Positions 46,422 through 55,792 of a stretch of DNA of 64,000 nt are shown here, piece by piece. The DNA lies in assembly GCF_900102675.1 (NCBI RefSeq), contig NZ_FMYX01000013.1, forward strand, positions 1 to 64,000, written 5' to 3'. Numbering within the stretch: the stretch's first letter is position 1; every line of letters begins with the position of its first letter. The position numbers and the translations under genes were made by a program. A model generated the notes under the pieces. The model saw nothing but the letters and a program-made list of their open reading frames with translations, made no database searches and had not been told where the DNA came from. The DNA comes from Pseudomonas guariconensis. GTDB lineage: Bacteria > Pseudomonadota > Gammaproteobacteria > Pseudomonadales > Pseudomonadaceae.

Positions 46422-48812
46422 TCAGTAGCGGGCGCGCAAGGTCAAGGTCAGATTCCGCGGTTCGCCATAGAAGTTCGACCCCCAGGCACTATCAACCCGG
46501 TCGTAGTACTTGCGATCGAACAGGTTGTTGGCGGTCAGGGTCGAGCTCAGGTGCTCGCTGAATTTGTAGCCCACCTGCGCGGTGGTCACCGCGTAGCCAC
46601 CCTGAACGAAGTCGACATCACCGCGTCTGTAGGAGGTTTCGCTGACCACACGGGTACCCCCGGCCACATGGAAGCCTTTGAGCGCGCCGTCGAGGAACTC
46701 GTATTTGGTCCACAGATTGAAGTTGTGCTTGGGCGTGATGGTGCTGAACTGGCTGCCTTTGCTCACGCCGTTGGTGGTGTCGTCCTCCAGCAGCTTGGTC
46801 ATGGTGAAGGCATAGCCGGTGGCGATGCTCCAGTTGTCGGTCAGGTTGCCGGTCAGCTCGGTTTCCCAGCCTTGGCTGCGCACCTTGCCGCTGGCTTCGT
46901 AGCCATTGACGCCGTTCCACTGGGCACGGTTCTCGTCGAAGATCTGGAACATCGCCAGGGATGCGTTCAGGCGACCATCGAGCAGTTCCTGCTTCAGGCC
47001 CACTTCATACTGCTTGCCCTTGTGCGGGCCGACCATCTGCTTGCCGGTGGCGTCGGTTTCGCTCTGGGGCTTGAACACGCTGGTGTAGCTGGCGTAGGCC
47101 GAAAGCTCGGGGGTCAGCTTGTAGACGATGGCGCCATAGGGAATGGCCTTGGCGTTGGTCTCGGTGGACGGGTTGCCGAAGTTGTTGAAGAAGGTGTTGG
47201 CGTTCTTCGCGTCAGCTTCGAACCAGGTCACGCGGCTGCCCAGGATCACGTCCAGCTCGTCGGTGACACTGAGCTTGGTGCGGCCGTAGATCCCGTACTG
47301 CTCACTCTTGGAGTAGTTGAAGTTGGTGTGCGGCATGTCCAGGTGCGGCAGGTCGTTGGCGCCGCCGATGCCGATCGGAAAGCCGTCCGCCCAGCCGTCG
47401 CCGTCAAGGTCCGCTGTGCCGTAGGTGAAGGCTTTGTCCAGGTGCTGGTATTCGCCACCGAGGGTGAACTCGTGGGTACGACCGGCGAAGGTGAATGGCG
47501 AGGTGACGAAGCTGTCCAGACCCATGGTCTTGATGCGGGTGTAGTAGGAGTACATCGACGCGATGGCGGTATTGGTCGCCGGGTCCACGCCGTCGGTGGT
47601 CCAGGTGAACTCGCGGGTGGGGGTGCGGGCATCGCGGTAGGTCAGCGAGGTCTTCCACTGGCCGCCATTGTCCAGGGCGTGGTCGAGTTCGGTGAAGGCT
47701 TCCCAGGTCTCTTCCTTGAGCGTGTTCCACTTGGCATCGATGTAGGTGTGACGGCCCACATCCAGCAGCTTGCCGTTGGCATAGGCCGGCAGGCCGAACG
47801 CCGGAGTGGAGTCGTTCTTCTGGTAGGCACCACCGAACGACAGGGTGGTGCTCGGGTCCAGGTCCATTTCCAGGCGACCATAGAACATCGGGCGCTCGTT
47901 CTCGACATAGTCGACGAACGATTTGTTGTTCTCGTAGGCGGTGACCGCACGGCCGCGGATCGTGCCTTCGGCATTCAGCGGGCCGGTGACGTCGACCATG
48001 GTGCGATAGCGGTCCCAGGAACCTGCGGCCACCTCGCCGTTCAGGGCGAAGGTGTCCAGGGCGCGCTTGCGCACCACGTTGATGGTACCGGCCGGCTCGC
48101 CGGACCCTGCGTACAGGCCGCTCGGGCCGCGCAGCACTTCGACGCGGTCATACATGGCCAGGTCGAAGCTGGTGGCCATGTCGCCTTGGCCGGTGATCTG
48201 CGAGACGCCATCGACCTGCACCTGGTCCACCAAAAAGCCGCGCATGTACACGTCGTTCAGGCTTGAGCCGGTGTTGTAGGTCTTGATGGTGGCGCCGGTG
48301 ACCTGGCGCATCGCGTCCTGCAGGTTGTTCATGTTCTGGTCATCCATGCGCTGGCGGGTGACCACGGTCACCGACTGCGGGATGTCCTTCAGGCGCTCGG
48401 TGCCTTTGCCGATGGTGACCGCCTGGGCCGCGTAGGAGTGCGTGCCTTCGGAGATGGCGCTCAGGGCCTGGCCGTCGATCTGGATGTTCCCCAACTCCAG
48501 AGCGTCGCCCGCCGAGGGCCCCTGCAAGGTGACCTGGGAGCCGTCGATGCTGTAGCGCACGCCGGTGCCTTGCAGCATCTGGCGCAGCGCTTGCTGCGGC
48601 TCAAGGCGACCGTTCACCGCGGTGGAGCGCTTGCCGCCGACGGTGTCAGGGCTGAACAGGATCTGCAGGTTGGTCTGCTGGCCGAGGGCTTGCAGTGCCG
48701 AGCCCAGCGGTTGCGACGGGATGTTCAACTGAATTTCCTGGGCCTGGACCAGCGCTGCGCAGGGCAGCATGAGGGCCAGGGCCAACGGTGACAGTGCGTG
48801 TTTGACAGACAT
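46422..48812 (-). CDS. fpvA: TonB-dependent ferripyoverdine receptor with N-terminal signalling domain
   Basis: This 796-residue outer-membrane receptor has a signal peptide cut near LVQA. The secretin/TonB short N-terminal domain follows (IQLNIPSQPLGSALQALGQQ, residues about 27-95), which in this family contacts an anti-sigma factor (FpvR type). The plug follows (LKDIPQSVTVVTRQRMDD, LRGPSGLYAGSGEPAGTINVVRKR), then the 22-strand barrel ending in the aromatic LTLTLRARY with a C-terminal Tyr. Location next to pvdE and pvdA supports FpvA. The cognate sigma and anti-sigma genes are not in the window. It is separated from pvdE by a terminator, so it has its own promoter. Confidence 0.92.
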   Translation of the reverse strand: MSVKHALSPLALALMLPCAALVQAQEIQLNIPSQPLGSALQALGQQTNLQILFSPDTVGGKRSTAVNGRLEPQQALRQMLQGTGVRYSIDGSQVTLQGPSAGDALELGNIQIDGQALSAISEGTHSYAAQAVTIGKGTERLKDIPQSVTVVTRQRMDDQNMNNLQDAMRQVTGATIKTYNTGSSLNDVYMRGFLVDQVQVDGVSQITGQGDMATSFDLAMYDRVEVLRGPSGLYAGSGEPAGTINVVRKRALDTFALNGEVAAGSWDRYRTMVDVTGPLNAEGTIRGRAVTAYENNKSFVDYVENERPMFYGRLEMDLDPSTTLSFGGAYQKNDSTPAFGLPAYANGKLLDVGRHTYIDAKWNTLKEETWEAFTELDHALDNGGQWKTSLTYRDARTPTREFTWTTDGVDPATNTAIASMYSYYTRIKTMGLDSFVTSPFTFAGRTHEFTLGGEYQHLDKAFTYGTADLDGDGWADGFPIGIGGANDLPHLDMPHTNFNYSKSEQYGIYGRTKLSVTDELDVILGSRVTWFEADAKNANTFFNNFGNPSTETNAKAIPYGAIVYKLTPELSAYASYTSVFKPQSETDATGKQMVGPHKGKQYEVGLKQELLDGRLNASLAMFQIFDENRAQWNGVNGYEASGKVRSQGWETELTGNLTDNWSIATGYAFTMTKLLEDDTTNGVSKGSQFSTITPKHNFNLWTKYEFLDGALKGFHVAGGTRVVSETSYRRGDVDFVQGGYAVTTAQVGYKFSEHLSSTLTANNLFDRKYYDRVDSAWGSNFYGEPRNLTLTLRARY

Positions 48813-48875
48813 CGTGCTTCCTTTGAAGGAACTTGTAATTTTTGGGTGAATGAGAGTTGTTCGTATTCAAGGAGA

Positions 48876-48914
48876 AGACGCATAGCCTTCTGGAAACCGG
48901 AAAAAATTCTTGCA
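48876..48914 (-). promoter_or_regulatory. Possible iron-responsive ECF (FpvI-type) promoter of fpvA
   Basis: On the minus strand, GCAAGAATTTTTTCC is followed about 18 bases later by CGTCTT, which resembles the -35 and -10 of promoters read by iron-siderophore ECF sigma factors. No TAAAT-N16-CGT is present here. The match is by eye only. Confidence 0.35.
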
Positions 48915-48923
48915 GGTAGGGGT

Positions 48924-48951
48924 AAAAAAGACGCGCCTGGGGTCAGGCGCG
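48924..48951 (-). terminator. Terminator overlapping the pvdE stop codon
   Basis: On the minus strand CGCGCCTG ACCC CAGGCGCG is followed by TCTTTTTT. The pvdE TGA lies inside the hairpin (48943-48945). It separates pvdE from fpvA. Confidence 0.8.
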
Positions 48952-50589
48952 CTCGGTCAAGGGATGCAATTGGCCGCCACGTACTTCGATGAGCTGGTCG
49001 GCCAGGTCGAAGTAGCGGTCGTCGTGGGAGATCACGATCACGGTCTTGCCCTGGCGTTTGAGGTCCGGCAACAGCTCGGTGTAGAAGACCTTGCGAAACG
49101 CCGGATCCTGATCGGCGGCCCACTCGTCGAACACCAGCACCGGACGCTCGTCGAGCCAGGCGTGCAGCAGGGCCAGGCGTTTGCGCTGACCGGTGGAGAG
49201 GTCGGTGGTCGAGAACGCGCCGTCGCGGATGGTCACCTTGTGCGCCAGCTCCAGGCGCTCGAGGTAGGCCTGGGTGTGCTCGGGGAGCACGCCCTTGCGT
49301 TCGAGCAGTTCCTGGAAAAGGAAGAAGTCGGCGAACACGGTGGTGAACAGCTGGCGATAGTCGTCACGCTGGGCAGGGCCGACGGCCTGGCCGTTGAGCA
49401 GTACCTGGCCGCTGTCGGGTTCGTACAGGCCCAGCAACAGCTTGATCAGGGTGGTCTTGCCGCTGCCGTTCTGGCCGACGATGAACAGCAGTTCACCTGG
49501 CGTGACCGTCAGATCGAATGGCCCCATGCGAAATGGTGGCAAGCCGTCGACGCTGGGGAAGGCATAGGTCAGTCCACGCAGCTCCAGGCTTTTGAGCACA
49601 GGGCGTGCGCCGGTCTCGTTGGCGGGGAGCAGGAACGGCTCGGGCGTGGAGAACGCGGCGTTCATGTCGGCGATGCGCTTGAGGGCGACGGCGTTGCGGC
49701 TGATCAGCGGCAGCAGGCTGAGCACCGATTCCATCGGGCCTTTCATGAACAGCAAGGTCATGATGAAGCCGCTGAGCACGCTGTTTTCGACCGGCACCCC
49801 CCAGGTCTGCTGGGCCAGGCACAAGCCGATGACCATGAAGAACAGCAGCGAGCCGAAGGTGCTGGCACTCAGGAAGATGTTCACCGAGCGGATTTGCAGT
49901 GCGGCGATGCGCTGCACGGTGGGAATCACCTGCTCGCGGTACAGCGTGTGCCGGCGCTGGCGGTGCATGCGCAGTTCCTTGGCGCCCTCGGCCATGCTGC
50001 GGTAGTACTTCTGCAACTGGTCTTCTTCTTCGCGGGCGGCTTCGAAGCCGCCCATGCCATGGCTGCGCGCCACGTACTGGGCGATGCAGCCAAGCACCAC
50101 AGCGCTGGCGGTGATCAGGAACAGCGTCCCATCGAGCATGGCCAGGTAGCCCAGGCAACCCAAGGTCACGGTCAGCGAGACGATCAGCTGCGGCAGGCCG
50201 AAGGTGAAGTCGCTCACGGTGTCGATGTCGTGGGTCAGCACCGGGATCAGGCGATGGCTGCGGTAGCGTTCCAACTGCTCGATTGGGGCGCAGAGTACCT
50301 TGCCGCCCAACGAGATGCGCAGGCGCGCGATCACCTGCTGGCCAACGTAATTGGTGCCGATGTTCGCGGCGATGGCGCAGCCCAGGGCCAGCGCGCACAG
50401 TCCGGCGAAGCCGAGCATGACCGCGCTGGCGATAGCCTGCTCGCTGTGCATCAGGGCGTTGATCCTCGCCAGCAGTGCGGTCACGCTCAGGCCGCCGACG
50501 ATCCCCAGCACGATGGAGACGGCCAGGGTGGGCAGCAGCGGGCGCAGGATCGACAGCAGTTCGCGGGATGTAGCCTTTGTCGAGCTCAT
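48943..50589 (-). CDS. pvdE: Pyoverdine precursor exporter, ABC transporter
   Basis: This 548-residue half-size ABC exporter has six membrane helices in residues 10-290 (LAVSIVLGIVGGLSVTALLA, FITSA-type helices, FGSLLFFMVIGLCLA). The nucleotide-binding domain has Walker A GQNGSGKTTL, signature LSTGQRKRLALL and Walker B PVLVFDEWAADQDP. It is the CydD/PvdE-like form that moves the acylated ferribactin precursor into the periplasm for chromophore maturation. It follows pvdA by 27 bases. Confidence 0.92.
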   Translation of the reverse strand: MSSTKATSRELLSILRPLLPTLAVSIVLGIVGGLSVTALLARINALMHSEQAIASAVMLGFAGLCALALGCAIAANIGTNYVGQQVIARLRISLGGKVLCAPIEQLERYRSHRLIPVLTHDIDTVSDFTFGLPQLIVSLTVTLGCLGYLAMLDGTLFLITASAVVLGCIAQYVARSHGMGGFEAAREEEDQLQKYYRSMAEGAKELRMHRQRRHTLYREQVIPTVQRIAALQIRSVNIFLSASTFGSLLFFMVIGLCLAQQTWGVPVENSVLSGFIMTLLFMKGPMESVLSLLPLISRNAVALKRIADMNAAFSTPEPFLLPANETGARPVLKSLELRGLTYAFPSVDGLPPFRMGPFDLTVTPGELLFIVGQNGSGKTTLIKLLLGLYEPDSGQVLLNGQAVGPAQRDDYRQLFTTVFADFFLFQELLERKGVLPEHTQAYLERLELAHKVTIRDGAFSTTDLSTGQRKRLALLHAWLDERPVLVFDEWAADQDPAFRKVFYTELLPDLKRQGKTVIVISHDDRYFDLADQLIEVRGGQLHPLTERA

Positions 50590-50616
50590 GAAGCGTCCTC
50601 AAAAAACGGCCGCGCG

Positions 50617-51951
50617 TCACGCGCGGCTCAGGGCGACGGCTTCACGCAGCCCGGCACGCTGGCCGGCCAGGGTCTGGTACAGCGACTGACCGATTTCGCT
50701 GGCGCGCATCGGCAGCACCGAGAGCAAGGTGTCGGACAGGCCGTGTGAGCTTTCGCAGAACCCTTGCAGGTACACCGCCGCCTGCAGGTCGTCGCTGGCC
50801 AGGGCCCGGTAGTCGCGATCGACCACGAAGTCCTTCAGGTGCTGCTGCAGGGGCGCCAGAAGCTCGCGGTGCGAACGGCGTTCGTAGCCGGTGGCAAGGA
50901 TCACCGCGTCGTAGCGATGGGTCTGCTGCTGGTGTGTGGCCAGGTCCTGCAGGGTCAGCTCGATGCCCTCGGCAGTGGCGGTGGCCGCTTCGACTTGACG
51001 GCGGCAGAGCACGGCGTGACGGAACTGGTGGGCGACTTTCTGGCGATAGAGGATGCCGTAGATGCGCTCGAGCAGGTCGATGTCCACCACCGAGTAGTTG
51101 GTGTTGTGGTACTCATCGATCAGTTTCTTGCGCTCGGGCTGGCTCTGGTTGAACACCAGGTCGGTGTACTGCGGCGCGAAGATTTCGTTGACGAAGGGGC
51201 TGTCGTCGGCGGGTTTGAGCGCCGAGGCGCGTACGATCATGTCGACCTTCACCGATGGGTAGCTGTCGTTCAGGTCGATGAACGCCTCGGCCGCGCTCTG
51301 GCCAGAGCCGATGATGGCGATGCGCATCGGCTTGCCGTCGCTGCAAGGCAGGGCCGCCAGGCTCTTGAGGTAGGTGGAGTGGTGGAAGACCCGTGGATCA
51401 TGCTTGAACGCGGCGAAGGTCGCCGGCACTTTCGGCGTGCCGCCGGTGCCGACCACCACCGAGCGGGCCAGGCGGCGGCGCTCCTGGCCGCCCGCCTCGC
51501 GGGAGATCACTTGCAGGTGCTGGATGCGCCCGGCTTCCAGGACCGGCTCGATGCGCACCACTTCCTCACCATAGGCCGCCTGGGTGGCGAAGTGTTCGGC
51601 AGCCCAGCGCAGGTAGTCGTTGTACTCCAGGCGGCAGGGGTAGAAGGTGCCCAGGTTGACGAAGTCCACCAGGCGCTGCTTCTGGTGCAGGTAGTTGACG
51701 AAGCTGTAGGGGCTGGTGGGGTTGCGCAGGGACACCAAATCCTTGAGGAAGGAGATCTGCAGTTCGCTCTGGGTGGCCAAGGTGTCGCCGTGCCAGCGGT
51801 AGTTGCGCTGCTTGTCGATGAACAGGGCATCGAGGGCGTAGCCGTGGGTGTCGGCGAGTTCTTCCAGGGCGATGGCCAAGGCCAGGTTGGAAGGGCCGAA
51901 GCCTACGCCAATCAGGTCGTGAAGGGGCTCGGAGGTTGGGTGCTGGCTCAT
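50617..51951 (-). CDS. pvdA: L-ornithine N5-monooxygenase
   Basis: This 444-residue flavin-dependent N-hydroxylase has the FAD motif GVGFGPSNLALA at residues 16-27, the NADPH motif AIIGSGQSAAEAF in the middle and the conserved ATGYERRSH near residue 365. The substrate-binding region (SELQISFLKDLVSLRNPTSP) is as in PvdA/SidA. It makes N5-hydroxyornithine, the substrate of the last module of the terminal NRPS in this window. An exact iron-starvation box lies 75 bases upstream, overlapping the end of pvdO, and a leader hairpin lies in between. Confidence 0.95.
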   Translation of the reverse strand: MSQHPTSEPLHDLIGVGFGPSNLALAIALEELADTHGYALDALFIDKQRNYRWHGDTLATQSELQISFLKDLVSLRNPTSPYSFVNYLHQKQRLVDFVNLGTFYPCRLEYNDYLRWAAEHFATQAAYGEEVVRIEPVLEAGRIQHLQVISREAGGQERRRLARSVVVGTGGTPKVPATFAAFKHDPRVFHHSTYLKSLAALPCSDGKPMRIAIIGSGQSAAEAFIDLNDSYPSVKVDMIVRASALKPADDSPFVNEIFAPQYTDLVFNQSQPERKKLIDEYHNTNYSVVDIDLLERIYGILYRQKVAHQFRHAVLCRRQVEAATATAEGIELTLQDLATHQQQTHRYDAVILATGYERRSHRELLAPLQQHLKDFVVDRDYRALASDDLQAAVYLQGFCESSHGLSDTLLSVLPMRASEIGQSLYQTLAGQRAGLREAVALSRA

Positions 51952-51981
51952 GGTGACGATTCCTCGGGGTCTGTCGGAGGT

Positions 51982-52000
51982 GGGTGCCTTGAAGGCACCC
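51982..52000 (-). repeat. Leader hairpin in the pvdA 5' region
   Basis: GGGTGCCTT and AAGGCACCC form a near-perfect stem between the iron-starvation box and the pvdA ATG. No T-run follows in the minus direction (ACCTCC), so it is not a classical terminator. Confidence 0.55.
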
Positions 52001-52026
52001 GGGTCCTGCGCATGTACACCGATAGA

Positions 52027-52050
52027 ACGAGCCGTCAGCCGTGCAATTTA
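52027..52050 (-). promoter_or_regulatory. PvdS iron-starvation box upstream of pvdA
   Basis: On the minus strand TAAAT (52050-52046) and CGT (52029-52027) are spaced by exactly 16 bases. The box overlaps the last codons and stop of pvdO, giving pvdA its own start in addition to read-through from pvdMNO. Confidence 0.78.
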
Positions 52051-52943
52051 GAACTCTTCTCGTTCTCCAGTTCCCGGACGACGCGAAAGCCGATCCAGTC
52101 GCCGCGATCGTCCGGATAGGTCTGGTTGCGGTTGCCCGAGCGGGAGAAGATCGGTGCTTCGCCCCAGTCGTTGCCGCGCAGCTGCACCAGCTCGCAGTTG
52201 GGTTCCTTCCAGGCGCTGCCATCGCTGGGCGCGCCGACGTAGCTGTCGTGATAGCAGTCGGCAGTCCATTCGTAGACGTTGCCGTGCATGTCGTACACGC
52301 CGAAGGCGTTAGGCGGGTAGCTGCCCACGGGAGCGGTATAGCTGAAGCCGTCCTTGGGGCCGTAGACGTTGGCGTGGCGGGTGATTTCGTAGTCGGCATC
52401 CGGGTCCAGAGGGAAGGGGAATGGCCCAGTGCTGCCGGCACGGGCCGCGTATTCGCGTTCTGCCTCGCTGATCATGCGGTAGGTATGGCCAGTCTTTTTC
52501 GACAGCCAGGCGACATAGGCCTCGACGTCCTTGTAGCTCATGCACACGGCAGGGTGGCGGTCGGCGGTTTTGGGGTCGAGCTTGTAGCTGGGGACGCTGT
52601 TGGTGCAGCGCCGGCCTGGGCGATCGTCACCGTCGGCGATCACCGTACCGGTCTGTTTGAGGTAGGCCTGCCACTCGCCTGCGGTAACGTGGAAGCGGCT
52701 GATGGCGAAGGGCTTGTCGAAGGTCACCAGGTGCAACGGGCCCTCGTCAGGCTGACGGCCGACCTCATCGTCCGGGGTGCCCATCTGGAAGCTACCGGCG
52801 GGCAGTACCACCATCTGCGGGCAGTCCTTGCAGTCCTGGAACACTTCGCCGGGCTTGTGGTCGTGCGCGCCTCGGGCCGGGCCTGCGAGCAGGCAGCCGA
52901 GCAGGCCGAGTAGGGATAGCGGGCGTAGCAGGTTCGTGGGCAT
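52035..52943 (-). CDS. pvdO: PvdO, formylglycine-generating-enzyme-like protein of pyoverdine maturation
   Basis: This 302-residue exported protein has a signal peptide (LRPLSLLGLLGCLLAGPARGA). An FGE-sulfatase domain follows: MVVLPAGSFQMGTPDD, FAISRFHVTAGEWQAYL, RMISEAEREYAARAG, DMHGNVYEWTADCY and GDWIGFRVVRE. In the periplasm PvdO is needed for the final oxidation of dihydropyoverdine to the mature chromophore. It lies 22 bases after pvdN. Confidence 0.92.
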   Translation of the reverse strand: MPTNLLRPLSLLGLLGCLLAGPARGAHDHKPGEVFQDCKDCPQMVVLPAGSFQMGTPDDEVGRQPDEGPLHLVTFDKPFAISRFHVTAGEWQAYLKQTGTVIADGDDRPGRRCTNSVPSYKLDPKTADRHPAVCMSYKDVEAYVAWLSKKTGHTYRMISEAEREYAARAGSTGPFPFPLDPDADYEITRHANVYGPKDGFSYTAPVGSYPPNAFGVYDMHGNVYEWTADCYHDSYVGAPSDGSAWKEPNCELVQLRGNDWGEAPIFSRSGNRNQTYPDDRGDWIGFRVVRELENEKSSKLHG

Positions 52944-52965
52944 CGTGGGTTCCTTGCTGTGGCGG

Positions 52966-54246
52966 TCATAGCGTGCGCTTGAGCAGCGCGAGGGTACGGT
53001 CGAGTTCCTGTTCGTCGTTGAGCAGGCCCGGCGCGGTGCGGATCACCGGGCCTGCGTCGCGGTACACGGCGTCGACCATCACCCGGTGTTCGATCAGGTA
53101 GTTGGCGAACCGGTCCTGGTCTTCCTCGGCCTTGACGCGGAAGAAGGTGAACCCGGCCGAATGGGTGCTGCCTTGGGGGGTGACCAGTTGGAGTTGGTCG
53201 ATTTCCGCCAGGCGCTGTTTGAAGTAGTCGTTGAGCTGGTGGATACGCGCCTGCACATCGGCCTTGCCCAATTGCAGGTGCAGCTCGAAGGCTTTGCCGA
53301 CTGACCAGCGGTGCTCGAAGCTGTGATAGCCCCCGGGGGTCATGATGGTGGCGAAGTCCTCGTCCTCGGAGAACGTGGCGAAGGTGGGTACCAGATGGTC
53401 TTGCAGTTTTTCGCTGGCGGCGCAGATCAGGCCGGTGCCCCGGGGGCCGAACATCCACTTGTGGGTGCCGGCGATGAAGTAGTCGCAGTTGAAGTCGGAA
53501 AACTGCGCATCTTCCACGCCGAACCCATGCACGCCATCGACCACGTAGACGATGCGATCCTGCTCGTCGCGGTCGCGATTGTGCCGACGCACCAGCTCGC
53601 CGATCTGGCCAATGGGCAGTTTCACGCCGCTGCCCGAATGCACCCAGGTCATGCCCAGGACGCGGGTATTGGGCCTGATGGCGCGGTCGATGGTCTCCAG
53701 GATGCGCTCGGTGCTGACGTTCCAGGCCTCGTCGAACAGGCGAAGCTTGCGCACCTGGGTGCCTTGCCGGCGTTGGCGAAGGTCGAAGCTGGTGTTGGCC
53801 GAGTAGTGTTCGTGCTCGGTGGTGAGGATCTCCTGGTGCGGCGCCACCCTCAGGCCCGCGTAGATCATCCCCAGGCCTTCAGTGGTGCTGCCGGTCAGGG
53901 CAATCTGGCGGGGCTTGACGCCCAGATAGCGTGCGGCCCACTCGCGGACCTCGGCCTCGCGCTTCCACACTGCCTGGCTGTGCCAGTCCATCCACTGCGC
54001 CGGGTTGCGGTCGAGTTCGGCGCGGTAGCGGTCGATGCTCTCCTGCACTGGCCGAGGGTGGGTGGTCACCAGGAAATTGGACAGGTGAATCACCTCCGGC
54101 GCCTGGGGAAACAATGTGCGCAGCTGGCGCCATTTGTCCTGGCCGGTCAGCGACGCGGGCGCGGCGACGGCCAGGGCGTGGGGCATCATGGGAAGGCTTG
54201 CGGCCAGCAGGCCGGCTTGCTTGAGGAAGGTACGGCGATTGCTCAT
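52966..54246 (-). CDS. pvdN: PvdN, periplasmic PLP-dependent enzyme
   Basis: This 426-residue fold-type I enzyme starts with a twin-arginine signal (MSNRRTFLKQAGLLAASLPM), so it is exported folded with its cofactor. The class V aminotransferase fold shows the cofactor lysine in GTHKWMFGPRGTG. PvdN converts the glutamate side chain of the chromophore moiety to succinamide and is not a classical transaminase. Located between pvdM and pvdO, 17 bases after pvdM. Confidence 0.93.
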   Translation of the reverse strand: MSNRRTFLKQAGLLAASLPMMPHALAVAAPASLTGQDKWRQLRTLFPQAPEVIHLSNFLVTTHPRPVQESIDRYRAELDRNPAQWMDWHSQAVWKREAEVREWAARYLGVKPRQIALTGSTTEGLGMIYAGLRVAPHQEILTTEHEHYSANTSFDLRQRRQGTQVRKLRLFDEAWNVSTERILETIDRAIRPNTRVLGMTWVHSGSGVKLPIGQIGELVRRHNRDRDEQDRIVYVVDGVHGFGVEDAQFSDFNCDYFIAGTHKWMFGPRGTGLICAASEKLQDHLVPTFATFSEDEDFATIMTPGGYHSFEHRWSVGKAFELHLQLGKADVQARIHQLNDYFKQRLAEIDQLQLVTPQGSTHSAGFTFFRVKAEEDQDRFANYLIEHRVMVDAVYRDAGPVIRTAPGLLNDEQELDRTLALLKRTL

Positions 54247-54263
54247 GAGCGGTCAGGCCTTGA

Positions 54264-55613
54264 TCAGCGGTGGGCGACAGGGTGGGCGGATTTCTGGACC
54301 TGCTCCCACACGCGCAGGAAGTTGCCGGCCCACAGCTTGGCGATGTCGGTTTCGCTGTAGCCGCGGGTGAGCAGTTCGGCGGTGACATTGCGGATTTCGC
54401 TGACGTCCTTCCAGCCCTCCAGGCCGCCGCCGTCATTGAAGTCCGAGCTGATGCCGACATGGTCGATGCCGACCTTCTTGACCGTGTAGTCGATGGCATC
54501 GACGTACTGCTTGAGGGTGGCCTTGGGCTCTTCCTCGAGGATGCCGTAGAGCGAACTTGCGTACTCGCCGAAGCGCGCCTCGGGCCAGATGGCGATCACC
54601 GCATCGCCTGGCATCAGGGCGTTGGCCAGGCCCTGCAAGGGCGGCAGGTCGAAACGCGTGCGCAGGGCCTGGAGCTTGTCGAGTACTGGCTTGCCCAGCG
54701 GTTTGAGGTACTGGCCGAAGCCGACCACCTGGATCACGCCGCCGCTGTCCTTGATCAGTTGCATCTCCTTGTCGGACAGGTTGCGTGGAATATCCACCAG
54801 CGCCCGGGGCGCGGAGTGGGAGGCGACGATCGGCGCGCGGGAAAGACGGGCGACATCTTCCAGGGCCAGCGTGGACATCTGCGACACATCGATGATCACG
54901 CCCAGATCGTTCAGGCGCTTGACCGCCTGCTCACCCAGCGGCGACAGCCCGCCAAGGGCATCGGCGGTGTCGTTGAAGAACGGCAGCGGTCGCGAGGAGT
55001 CGGCCCAGTCGTTGTTGCCGGTGTAGCTGAAGCCGAACATGCGCATGCCACGCGCCGCCCATAGGTCGAGCTGGGACAGGTCGTGGCCGAGCGGGTAGGC
55101 ATTGAGCATGCTGATGAAGATGGCGAACTTGCCTTCGCCGTTCAGGCGTCGGAAGTCTTCGGGGGTGTAGGCGATGCCCACTTGGTTGGGGAAATCGCGG
55201 ACCATGCCGGTGATGATCTTGTAGCGCACTTCCTGCTGGTGGCGGGCCTCGTCGACGAAGCCCGGGGTGGGACGGTGCGGGGCGTTGGGCCCGTTCCAGA
55301 TCTCCGGCCAGCCGAAAATCGTCAGCGCCGCGCCGGAGAGTCGTCCACGGCCGGCCTTGACCAGGTCGAACTGGCCCGGACCGTCCTTGTCGAGCTCGTT
55401 GCCTGCTGTACCCAGGTCCAGTGGCACGGTCACATGGCTGTCGAAAGAGAGCATGTGCTCGTGCAGGGCATTGGCCTGCTCGACGATGGGGCGCGGGTAG
55501 CCAGGATCCTGGCCGAACCAGTGGAAGTAACCGGCAGCGCCAAGGGCGGCTGCCAAGGCCAGGGGCAGGCCAATGTACAGGGCTTTGCGGGAGCGGGTCG
55601 TGGTCATTGCCAT
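54264..55613 (-). CDS. pvdM: PvdM, membrane dipeptidase-like protein of pyoverdine maturation
   Basis: This 449-residue protein has an N-terminal hydrophobic anchor (IGLPLALAAALGAAGYFHW). A renal-dipeptidase-like TIM barrel follows: SFDSHVTVPLD, MRMFGFSYTGNNDWADSS, VIIDVSQMS, PIVASHSAPRAL and GIDHVGISSDFNDGGG. PvdM acts in the periplasm in pyoverdine chromophore maturation. First gene of pvdMNO; an exact iron-starvation box lies 71 bases upstream. Confidence 0.92.
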   Translation of the reverse strand: MAMTTTRSRKALYIGLPLALAAALGAAGYFHWFGQDPGYPRPIVEQANALHEHMLSFDSHVTVPLDLGTAGNELDKDGPGQFDLVKAGRGRLSGAALTIFGWPEIWNGPNAPHRPTPGFVDEARHQQEVRYKIITGMVRDFPNQVGIAYTPEDFRRLNGEGKFAIFISMLNAYPLGHDLSQLDLWAARGMRMFGFSYTGNNDWADSSRPLPFFNDTADALGGLSPLGEQAVKRLNDLGVIIDVSQMSTLALEDVARLSRAPIVASHSAPRALVDIPRNLSDKEMQLIKDSGGVIQVVGFGQYLKPLGKPVLDKLQALRTRFDLPPLQGLANALMPGDAVIAIWPEARFGEYASSLYGILEEEPKATLKQYVDAIDYTVKKVGIDHVGISSDFNDGGGLEGWKDVSEIRNVTAELLTRGYSETDIAKLWAGNFLRVWEQVQKSAHPVAHR

Positions 55614-55684
55614 CTCGTTGCAGGGCTGATCGGGGCGAGGTGCCGGGCAGGTGTGGGCCAGGGCAGGGCTCGGGTATCAGGTGG

Positions 55685-55708
55685 ACGAATGGCGGGACGG
55701 CAAATTTA
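55685..55708 (-). promoter_or_regulatory. PvdS iron-starvation box upstream of pvdM
   Basis: On the minus strand TAAAT (55708-55704) and CGT (55687-55685) are spaced by exactly 16 bases. It drives pvdMNO and lies in the interval shared with the divergent FlxA-like gene. Confidence 0.82.
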
Positions 55709-55792
55709 TTGGCGGGCGCTGACGCTCAAGAAGTGCGCCGGGCGGCCGATAGTTACTGCGTCTAAATGGCCCTAATGGGCAGGGAGAAACAC

